Shown piece after piece: positions 33,993 to 42,169 of a DNA stretch of 64,000 bases (positions are counted from its first letter, which is position 1; each line of letters opens with the position of its first letter). This DNA comes from Ascarosepion bandense (taxonomy: Eukaryota; Mollusca; Cephalopoda; Sepiida; Sepiidae). Position numbers and translations under genes: made by a program. Location of the stretch: the NCBI GenBank assembly GCA_037127315.1, contig JBBBDQ010001920.1, positions 266,001-330,000 on the forward strand, given 5' to 3'. Under the pieces are notes generated by a model. It was not told the DNA's origin. It worked only from the letters and a program-made list of their open reading frames with translations, and made no database searches.

Positions 33993-34039
33993 AAATTTTC
34001 AATATATTTCTAACTGTTATGACTAATGTTTCTAACTAT

Positions 34040-34290
34040 TATATTCAGTCAGTCAGTTATGTGTCATACGTGAAACACGCTTGGGCGATCATGTCTCAAA
34101 AGAGACATGACTGACTGGGCAAAAGATTATCCTGCAGTAGGTTGCCATTGCTTTCTACATTAGAGTGGTTGCTAGCCAAGGCTATAGAACACAATCTGTC
34201 CTGCTATTTAACCCATAACTGGATTAATACTTTTCCCAAGGGTATTTGTGCGTAAGTGAATGCAATGGATTCAGCTGGAATTCGAACTCG
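34040..34290 (-). mobile_element. tRNA-derived SINE, left arm of an inverted pair
   Basis: Reverse complement of the SINE at 34300: tail at the left (GTCAGTCAGTTATGTGTCAT), body (TTTAACCCATAACTGG), B-box side at the right (CAGCTGGAATTCGAACTCGC). Confidence 0.75.
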
Positions 34291-34299
34291 CTCTGGATG

Positions 34300-34605
34300 T
34301 ATGCTGTAGTGCAATGGATATTGGCTCGGAACGACAAATCAGGGTGTCGAGTTCGAATTCCAGTTGAATTCCTTGCATTCACTTATGCGCAAATACCCTT
34401 GGAAAAGGTATTAATCCACCTCTTTCCTCTAGTTATGGGTTAAATAACAGGACAGATTGGGTTTTTTTAGCCTTGGCTGGCAACCAGTCTACCGCAGAAA
34501 GCAATGGCAACCTACTGCGGGATAATTTTCTGCCCAATCAGTCATGTCTCTTTTGAGACATGATCGCCCAAGCGTGTATCACATATTTAACTGACTAATT
34601 ATTAT
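34300..34605 (+). mobile_element. tRNA-derived SINE, near full length, right arm
   Basis: A-box-like GTAGTGCAATGGATATTGGC (about 34306) and B-box-like GAGTTCGAATTCCAG (about 34350) lie about 40 bp apart, followed by the body TTATGGGTTAAATAACAGG and the tail ending CACATATTTAACTGAC. It is the best-preserved head of the first SINE family here, resembling the tRNA-derived SINEs described from octopus. The arm at 34040 faces it head to head. Confidence 0.8.
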
Positions 34606-34689
34606 GCAAGATACACACTTGGTTGTGGCATCTAAGCAGGCTCTGGTACTGTGCAGCAAGAATAAACCCATCACTGCCATTTTTAAGTC

Positions 34690-35052
34690 CTGAGCTCCTT
34701 AGCCACTGATTATTATTATTATTCTTATTATTTTTATGTAATTATCATCATAATATGATTTCTGCTTTGGTCGCACTACCTAACAAGTCAGCGGAAAGAC
34801 TTAAGGCAGGTCGTGGTGTGCTGTTATGGGTCCATTTCACGTTTTTTACTATCTCTCATAACATCCCTAGCATTACAGGGACAAATTTCTGCTTAGTGTG
34901 TGGGCTTTACTTAACAAGACAATTTTTTATAAATATCTTAAGATGGACTTTCCAGGGATATTTTCAATATATTGTTTTGTTCCATTTTTTTATCATTCCA
35001 AGTGCACCTACTATCACTGGCGTGATTCTTGTTTTCAATTTCCACAGTTTTC

Positions 35053-35084
<32 letters not shown>

Positions 35085-35365
35085 TTCAATTTCTGTGATG
35101 GTTATACTCCCAACCAAGTCTCTGGGAAGACCTAAGGCAGGTCGTTGTGTGTTGTTATGGTACATATCATGATTAGTGATATTTTAACTCCCACAACATC
35201 CCTAGCGTTACATAGACAAAATTCTTCTTAGTGTGTGCACTGGTCTTATCAAGACAATTTTTTTGTATTTTAATTAAGCTTAGATTTTCAGGGATTTTTC
35301 AATGTGATGATGTTTATCATTTTTATAATTCCATGCACATTTACGATGACTAGTATTATTATTAT
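34690..35365. repeat. Two-unit tandem repeat of about 331 bp with ATT microsatellites
   Basis: GGCAGGTCGTGGTGTGCTGT near 34807 recurs as GGCAGGTCGTTGTGTGTTGT near 35137. Each unit holds an (ATT)n run and TCCAAGTGCACCTACTATCA-like words that also occur in the 49.5-50.4 kb repeat. Confidence 0.75.
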
Positions 35366-35689
35366 TATCATTATTTGGGTGTACAAAAAGCACAGAGGCT
35401 TATAAAATTAATACCTTGTATATAAAAACTAGCAAAATGATACATATCAATAAAATTGGAGTAACCTGATGACTCTCCTCTAAACTTAGTGCTGTCGTCA
35501 TTAACAACTATATAGCATCTTTACAATGCAGGTCTGTCAGTAAATGAGACAGTCAAATGTAAGAATTATATATTGGGAATGGTTTGGTAGTCGTGTGTAA
35601 GCATGCTGTGGTCTCATGCACTAAAAATAATCTCTTCAGTCTTACCCTGTCTGTTTTTAAAGAAAACTTTCATCAAAGAGGAATTGCTG

Positions 35690-36850
35690 CCTAATTACAG
35701 TTTTTATGATTAGGATGCTCTCCGAAAGGGCAAGACAAATGAAGGACTTATATCTGTGCTTTATTGATTATGCGAAGGCGTTCAACAAAATACGCCACAA
35801 AGAACTGATGGAGATGCTCAGCAGCCTCTACATATTTGGGAAAAACATTAGGGTAATGAGAATGTCTACTGGCAGCAAACTGCCTGCATACAAACAGGTA
35901 ACAAATTCAGCAGATATACAAAGATGAAAAGGAGTGTAAGACAGGGATGTGCATTTTTACCAGATCTATTTAACTTGTACAGTGAGAATATTTTGTGAAC
36001 CTTAGATGTTATGCCAGGATTTGTCAATCACACAATCTGAACAACATAAGATACACAGATGACACAGTGTTGATTGCAGTCACGGAAAGAAAACTGCAGG
36101 ACCTCCTGCAGAAAATAGCTGAAGAGAGTGACAAGAAGGGACTACAAATAAACTGCAAGAAAACCAAATGCATGGTCATCAGCCAAAAGAGCAGCCCAAA
36201 GTGCCAAATACAGGTGAGGGACTCTAAAATCAAGCAGGTACAAAAATTTAAATATCTGGGAAGTGTTCTAACTGCAGACAGAAAGTGTGCCACAGAGATC
36301 CAAAGGCGAATTGGCATGGTGAAGGATGCATAGTAGAGTATTAAGACACAGGAAACTTTCACTAAAAACAAAGAAAAGAGTACTGGATTGTTATGTGATG
36401 ACAGTTTTTTAATATGGCAGTGAATGTTGGACAATATCAACAAAGATGAAGGAAAAACTTGAAGCAGCTGAAATAGGGTTCTGCAGAAGGATGCTGCGGA
36501 TATTGTGGACCGAGCATGTGAGCAATGATGAAGTTTTAGAAATGATGGAAACAAAAAGGAAATTAATATTGAGCATCAGGAAGAGACAACTGAAGTTCTT
36601 ATGACATGAAATGAGGAAGGAGAGCTTGGAAAATCTGATACTAACAGGCTGGATAGAAGGAAAAAGAGCCAGAGGAAAACAGCGAATAACATATTTGAAG
36701 GGCCTGAGCAGGTGAATGACAAAATGAGGGCTGCATAGTGTAACAGGAAAAGTGTGCTAAGAGCCACCAGGGATAGGGAGACGTGGAAGGCCATGATCGC
36801 CAACGTCCTGAAAAGACAAGGCACATAGAAGAAGAAGAAGAAGAAGAAGA
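35690..36850 (+). pseudogene. RTE-like retrotransposon remnant with reverse transcriptase motifs
   Basis: From 35706 a frame reads RARQMKDLYLCFIDYAKAFN, the RT motif A region (an FIDYxKAFD-type block). A second frame (35995-36333) reads NIRYTDDTVLIA, the catalytic motif C with YTDD in place of YADD. Further on come KKRVLDCY, GSECWTIS, RRMLRILWTEH, RKLILSIRKRQLKF and IEGKRARGKQRITYL in shifting frames. The element ends in (GAA)n at 36827-36852. Endonuclease and N-terminal part are missing; several frameshifts make it inactive. It is the longest RTE-type copy in the window. Confidence 0.85.
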
Positions 36851-36934
36851 AGACCTGGTATCCAACAAGGAATGTAATGCTATAAAATTCAGGAAAAATT
36901 ATGTTTTCAGACATATATATATATATATATATAT

Positions 36935-36959
36935 ACTTATTTATAAATGGAACTTTGTC

Positions 36960-36990
<31 letters not shown>

Positions 36991-37667
36991 GTATCCATTA
37001 CCTATAGACTCTGAATCGGCTGACCCGATTTTCTTGAAAATTTACACAGTTGTACTATAAGTGTCTGCGAGTGTTCTTAGCTAGATTTTGTGTCGAGGTA
37101 CCCCCGATAAATATTGAAAATCGATAATCGAAAAAATCGGGTTATAGAAGTAGTGGTCTGATTTTAAGCAAATTTGATACACTCATAGACAAAGACATAA
37201 GAAATGATATTCAGAAGTTTCAAGGTTGCAGTTCTTATAATAGTGCAGAACATCGATAATATATATATATATATAAAAGGCAAGATGTTTGTGTGTCTGT
37301 GTGTCTGTTTATCTGTCTGTATGTCTGTATTTTTTAAGCCCTTTTATTTTACTTTTTGCTTCGGGTTTGGCTCTAAGTAGGTATAATTGTAGTTCTTAGT
37401 CTCAGCCATGATACCATTTACTCAGAGGACTTATTTAGCCTTCAAAATTTGGTTTATGACAAAAAAAACTTATTTAATATCAATAACAGGAAATCAAAAT
37501 TTGACTTACATCCATTCATTTTTCTTTCAGTCTACGGTTTCACTTTAACTGGAAACAACTATTGCTTTTTAGTCTTTCATGCCAACGTCCTAAGTGTCTG
37601 AGCTCCAGAACCATGGATTAGTTTTAAAGCTTTCATTACACCCGAGCAATGCCATGCTATACTGCTA

Positions 37668-37669
<2 letters not shown>
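36935..37669 (+). mobile_element. Non-autonomous Helitron-like element, copy 3
   Basis: ACTTATTTATAAATGGAACT, (GT)n, ACTCTGAATCGGCTGACCCG, an internal (AT)n run near 37260, and the end TGCTATACTGCTAGT. About 735 bp. The 5' side runs into a TA microsatellite at 36916, so the exact start is uncertain. Confidence 0.6.
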
Positions 37670-37705
<36 letters not shown>

Positions 37706-38291
37706 TAATTATCTGAGCTAATGACAAGAAAGAAGGAGCAGAAGAGATGAATAAAAGGAATGGTGACATCTGAGTGACCATTACAGTCTATTATTTTTTG
37801 GTTCACAGATTCCGCCCTTTTAATACAATCAAAATTTTAAATGAATAAAAATTTAATTTTTAATCTGATAAATCAATATACTAAATTTAATTACTTTGTA
37901 AGATGAAGTATATTTTCAAACAATAAATATGCCGAAGTTGTTTCCTTTTTATCTTTTTTATTTATTTTGTTATCGAGGCTTTTGTAAAAGGTAACACTCG
38001 AACAAATAAAAGGTTAGGTTGATTAATAAGAGACTGGGAAAATGTTGGGGGTCGAGGGAAAAATGTTCTCTTCATGTTTCCTGGATGACTTTCATTGGCG
38101 CCAAGTTAGAGAAAGAGAAGATTTAAAATATTTGTTTCTCTTCAGTTAATTATAAACAGGCAAAGATCAAAAATTACCAAGAAGAGAATCATGAAAATGG
38201 AAGAAATGAAAAGTTAAGAGTAAATGAAGATAATTTTCAAAGAGTTTCTTTGCTGGTACCTATTATGTGATTAGTAAAAAATGTTTTCTTT
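37670..38291. other. TA microsatellite and spacer without recognised features
   Basis: A TA run at 37669-37701 is followed by AT-rich DNA. No gene is recognised. Confidence 0.45.
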
Positions 38292-38334
38292 ATCATTTCA
38301 CCCCAAGTACGGTAGGAATGCTATGAGTACACAG

Positions 38335-38813
38335 TGTTATATATCGCCGTACGACGACAAAATAACGAGAACACGCATATATAAAAATATAAGGTTATAT
38401 TTTTATTCTTGATGACGAACTCGTGTGGAACAGAGAATGGAAGAGTGAGAGCGCACATAGAATGGGTTGACGGGAGTGTAGTTTTGCCTGAGGTGTCTCT
38501 CTGCTTCCACTGGCCGTTCTCTGCTTGCGAATCCGTGTGTCGAGGTCTTTTTATAGTCTTCTAGAACCGGGACTTTCCTTCCGGTTTTGCCTCGCCCATG
38601 CAACGCCCACGTAATTCCAAGAGACACCTGTTCTGTTTGCCTCCGTAGTCATTTCTGCCGCTGTCGGAAATAAGGTCAAACGACATCCGCTCCAGGCCCC
38701 GACAGGAAGTATTTCTCAAACACCTGTCTTGTCGTTCGCCGACCCCTTCACCGACGGGAAACACCATCGCTTGCATCAACCTTCCTCGGGTGGGGCCAGA
38801 TTGCTATATTACA
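38335..38813 (-). mobile_element. Solo LTR, 479 bp, with CACAG target duplication
   Basis: Ends TGTTATATAT ... CTATATTACA, bounded by CACAG at 38330-38334 and 38814-38818. The minus strand has a TATA-box-like CTATAAAAAG (38547-38556) and then AATAAA (38402-38407), so it is probably transcribed on the minus strand. It is markedly GC-richer than its surroundings. The flanking LINE-A unit reads through once the LTR is removed, confirming the boundaries. No internal region is left, consistent with LTR-LTR recombination. Confidence 0.85.
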
Positions 38814-38883
38814 CACAGGAGTTTACCATAATTGAAAGTGAAAGAAAAGACTGAGAATTGGGAAGATTAAGGAAATGACAAAA

Positions 38884-39467
38884 TGTTGAAGAGGAATATC
38901 CTGTCCTACCCAGGAATGAATATGGTCCGGTCTATAAAAGACTGTAACTAGAGCGAACTATAGAGCCATCATCATTAGACTGACGACTCTACAACACTGT
39001 CAGCTCTCTGCCTTTGGGCAGAGGGTGCTCTCTGCTTCCGAGCAGAGAGCTATAACCCAGTTGTGGTTCTGCCAAAGGGTAGAAGCACGACTGGGGAATA
39101 ATAGACAGACATTTTTTGGCTGGGCCATATAGCCCGGAAAGCCCAGATATAAACTGACCATGTGTCATATGTTGCCCTTACTGAGAGGGACAGTTAAATA
39201 ATGCCATCATCCTTAGACAAGAGCTATCGTCACTAGACGAAAGCATATGTCAGTAGACGAAAGCATGCTTCACTAGACGGACGCATACGTCCTAGACAGA
39301 GATATTGACTACTTGATTGTTATACCTGTTACTATTCGTTGGTGTTTTTGTATTGTCTATTGGTTTATTGTACTGGGGTATAATAAATTCCTATTAATCT
39401 ATCTTCAGTGTTAAGTATTATTCTTGCACTATTCTTTTTCCTGATTATTCCCTCCCGAGATATATCA
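38884..39467 (+). repeat. Left LTR of the mini-element, with a 238 bp extra block
   Basis: It starts TGTTGAAGAGGAATATCC and ends GATATATCA. TATAAAAG at 38933-38940 and AATAAA at 39382-39387 are in polymerase II order. Relative to the right LTR it has an extra block of about 238 bp (about 38970-39210) flanked by near-identical words (GCCATCATCATTAGAC and GCCATCATCCTTAGAC). The extra block contains hairpin-forming CTCTCTGC/GCAGAGAG segments. Confidence 0.75.
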
Positions 39468-39601
39468 AACCTGAAAGAAGATGGCATTTATAATTTTTTT
39501 CTTTTCAGAACTCAAATTATATGAGAATTGTCCAAGGGTTTTGAGCTTTTGAGCACTTTTGGCTGTACTTTTGGCCATTATCAAAAATTAGTTGTTTTAC
39601 T

Positions 39602-39947
39602 TGTTGTAGAGGAATATCCTGTCCTACCCAGGAATGAATATGGTCCGGTCTATAAAAGACTGTGACTAGAACGAACTATAGAGCCATCGTCCTTAGACAA
39701 GAGCCATCGTCACTAGACGAAAGCATATGTCAGTAGACAAAAGCATGCTTCACTAGACGGACGCATACATCCTAGGCAGAGATATTGTCTACTTGATTGT
39801 TATACCTGTTACTATTCGTTGGTGTCCTTGTATTGTCTATTGGTTTATTGTACTGTGGGATAATAAATCCCTATTCCTATATCTTTAGTGTTAAGTATTA
39901 TTCTTGCACTATTTTTTTTCCTGATTATCCCCTCCCAGGATATATCA
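39602..39947 (+). repeat. Right LTR of the mini-element, 346 bp
   Basis: TGTTGTAGAGGAATATCC at the start, TATAAAAG at 39651, AATAAA at 39862-39867 and GATATATCA at the end. It shares the left LTR's sequence except for the 238 bp block. Confidence 0.8.
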
Positions 39948-40653
39948 CAAAATATGAATGGGATTCAAGAGGATAGAAGATGGTGATTGATGTTGCATTT
40001 AAGTTTATTTAATCATTTCACCCCAATCAAGGTGGGAATGCCACTAGTATGCAGGGGGTTACAATGAGTGAAAGTGAGAGAAAAGACTGAGTATAGGGAG
40101 GATTGAGGAAAGGACAAAAGATGAATGGGATTCAAGAAGATAGAAGATGGCGATTGATGTTGCATTTAAATTTATTTAATCATTTCACCCCAGTCAAGGT
40201 AGAAATGCCACTAGTACGCAGGGGGTTACATGGAGTGAAAGTGAGAGAAAAGACTGAGTATAGGGAGGATTGAGGAAAGGACAAAAGATGAATGGGATTC
40301 AAGAAGATAGAAGATGGCGATTGATGTTGCATTTAAATTTATTTAATCATTTCACCCCAGTCAAGGTGAGAATGCCACTAGTACGCAGGGGGTTACATGG
40401 AGTGAAAGTGAGAGAAAAGACTGAGTATAGGGAGGATTGAGGAAAGGACAAAAGATGAACGGGATTCAAGAAGATAGAAGATGTCGATTGAAGTTGCATT
40501 TAAGTTTATTTAATCATTTCACCCCAATCAAGGCAGGAATGCCACTAGTACGCAGGGGGTTACATGGAGTGAAAGTGAGAGAAAAGACTGAGTATAGGGA
40601 GGAATGAGGAAAGGACAAAAGATGAACTGGATTTACGAAGATAGAAGATTGTG

Positions 40654-40806
40654 AATGTCATTGCATTTAAAATTTTGAATGTTGTATTTGTAAGGGAAGC
40701 GAGTAAAAACAGGCGGTTCCACAAGTGGGAAGAGTAAAAAACAAAACAATTGAAGTAGAAGTCACATTTGAATTTAACTATTTTAATAATAAATACATGG
40801 GACCTA
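40654..40806 (-). pseudogene. LINE family A coding fragment
   Basis: GGCGGTTCCACAAGTGGGAA and GGGACCTAGTTTTTGC match the LWNS and FTVK regions of other copies, with many substitutions. It continues directly from the last unit of the 167 bp array. Confidence 0.6.
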
Positions 40807-40809
40807 GTT

Positions 40810-40945
40810 TTTGCAATTTTTATAATTGTGTTGCCCCAAGCAAGGCATTTTACTGTCACTGTTGTGCAGGGGGTTACATAGGAGGAAAGTTATGAGGAAG
40901 AGTGACAGGTTATAAGGGGTGTCTGTAAATGGGTAAGAAAATGAT
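40810..40945 (-). mobile_element. LINE family A 3' end
   Basis: TAATTGTGTTGCCCCAAGCA near 40823 is a variant of the family 3' end, followed by the 3' UTR with GTGCAGGGGGTTACATAGGA. A MITE follows at 40946. Confidence 0.7.
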
Positions 40946-41022
40946 GACTGGGCCATAAAGTGAGGGATCAGTTTATATATTGATTGTAATGTAGAATTGA
41001 TCTCCCACTTTATATCCACATT
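40946..41022. mobile_element. Tiny palindromic MITE, copy 3
   Basis: GGCCATAAAGTGAGGGATCA mirrors GATCTCCCACTTTATATCC around TATATATTGATTGTAATGTA. It has the same LINE-A context as the 45304 copy (in reverse), so both come from one compound ancestor. Confidence 0.7.
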
Positions 41023-41037
41023 ATAATAGTCTAGAAT

Positions 41038-41930
41038 TTTTTTTTTTATAATCATATCGCCCCAAGCAAGGCATTTTACTGCCACTGTTGTGCAGGGGAT
41101 TACATAGGAGGAATGTCGTGAGTAGTGCAGGGGGTGTCAGGAAGAGAGCAGGAGAGGGAAGAGAGTACTGATGAGTGTGAGGTGAACGAGGAGGAATGTT
41201 ATGAGAAGTGAGGGGTTGCAGGGGGTGTCAGGAGGAAAGTAGGAGAGGGAAGAGAGTACTGATGAGTGTGAGGTGGACGAGGAGGAATGTTATGAGAAGT
41301 GAGGGGTTGCAGGGGGTGTCAGGAGGAAAGTAGGAGAGGGAAGAGAGTACTGATGAGAGTGGGGTGGACGAGGAGGAATGTTATGAGGAGAGGTTGCAGG
41401 GGTGTCAGGAAGAGAGTAGGGGAAGGAAGAGATTACTGATGAGAGTGGGGTGGATGTAGAAATGCATGAGAGAGAGGATGTAAGTTAGTGAGACAGGAGA
41501 TGACTATTGACTTCACATTTAAATACTTGGAGATTGTAACTGTCAGGAAATCAAGTATGCGGAAGGGAATTCCACAGGCGAGAAGTGCGAGAAAAGAAAC
41601 TGCTGGTGTAGAATTTGCGTTTACAATTTATTGGTTTCACAGTAAAAGGGTGGGACCTAGTTGCCAAAATAGAACACTCAAGTTCACACAATCAGGACAC
41701 CAGAAAAAAAAGTTTGTCAGAGCAGTTGCCATGAAAATATCTGTAGATAAAACAGATAGAAGCCATGCTACATTAGTGAGAAAGTGACTGAATTTCAAAT
41801 GCCAAGTCAGGAATGACGACATTGCAGATCCTTCTTTCAATTTTGTCAAAAGCCTTGAGATGAACAGCAGGATTAGCAGACTAAATATGACGGCAGTATT
41901 CAATGCTCAGTTGAATGGTAGATTGTTAAT
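41038..41930 (-). mobile_element. LINE family A copy with an expanded 3' UTR
   Basis: Poly-T then ATAATCATATCGCCCCAAGC at about 41049. The 3' UTR holds the 91 bp repeat listed separately. The minus-strand coding remnant runs from about 41500 to 41930 and matches the family (GTTCCACAGGCGAGAAGTGC corresponds to CRLWNS-type codons), with frameshifts and a segment unlike other copies at 41680-41710. Confidence 0.75.
41108..41463. repeat. 91 bp minisatellite in the LINE 3' UTR, about four units
   Basis: GAGGAATG recurs at 41108, 41191, 41282 and 41373 (83, 91 and 91 bp apart). Units contain GTGTCAGGAGGAAAGTAGGA and GAGAGTACTGATGAG. Confidence 0.85.
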
Positions 41931-41985
41931 GCGCAAGATAAACACTGGTGAGGAAAAATTTTCTGGCATAACACAAATTTCCTTG

Positions 41986-42036
41986 GATGTTGACTTGGAA
42001 AGAGAAATCGGTTATGGGTTAAATAACAGGATGGGG
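41986..42036 (+). repeat. Internally deleted SINE fragment
   Basis: GTTGACTTGGAAAGAGAAATCGG-type tRNA-middle sequence is joined directly to TTATGGGTTAAATAACAGGA of the body, omitting the B box and about 60 bp. Confidence 0.6.
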
Positions 42037-42169
42037 CCTGGAGGCAACCCATCCAGTGTTGGTATCACAATAAAAACACCCTTGGTTGCTCTGGTGAAGC
42101 ATCAAGTATTTAGCTATTTGACAAGATTATGAATTTCGCTATAAACTGCACCAGGGTTCCAAATGCATA
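42037..42169. other. Spacer without recognised features
   Basis: Short stretch between a SINE fragment and the 171 bp satellite. Confidence 0.4.

Larger units (their letters stand above)
38884..39947 (+). mobile_element. LTR-flanked mini-element (TRIM-like), CAAAA target duplication
   Basis: Two direct terminal repeats (38884-39467 and 39602-39947) enclose only 134 bp. The whole unit is flanked by CAAAA at 38879-38883 and 39948-39952, and the interrupted LINE-A unit is restored when it is removed. The interior has no gag or pol and I do not recognise a primer-binding site or polypurine tract. It could be a terminal-repeat retrotransposon in miniature or an internally deleted LTR retrotransposon. 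Confidence 0.75.
38292..40653 (-). repeat. Tandem array of LINE family A 3' ends, five units of 167 bp
   Basis: AATCATTTCACCCC starts recur at 40011, 40178, 40345 and 40512, exactly 167 bp apart. Each unit holds the LINE-A 3' end, part of the 3' UTR (GAGAAAAGACTGAGTATAGG) and a short piece of coding end (TTGCATTTAA). A fifth unit begins at about 38292 and is interrupted by two LTR elements; removing both and one copy of each 5 bp duplication leaves about 166 bp. The array then runs into LINE-A coding sequence at 40654. Confidence 0.85.

Noticed and set aside
34755..35135. A 126-codon open frame
   Set aside because: It lies within a two-unit 331 bp repeat with an ATT microsatellite and is broken in the second unit.
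36024..36554. A 176-codon minus-strand open frame
   Set aside because: It is the antisense shadow of the RTE reverse transcriptase remnant on the plus strand.
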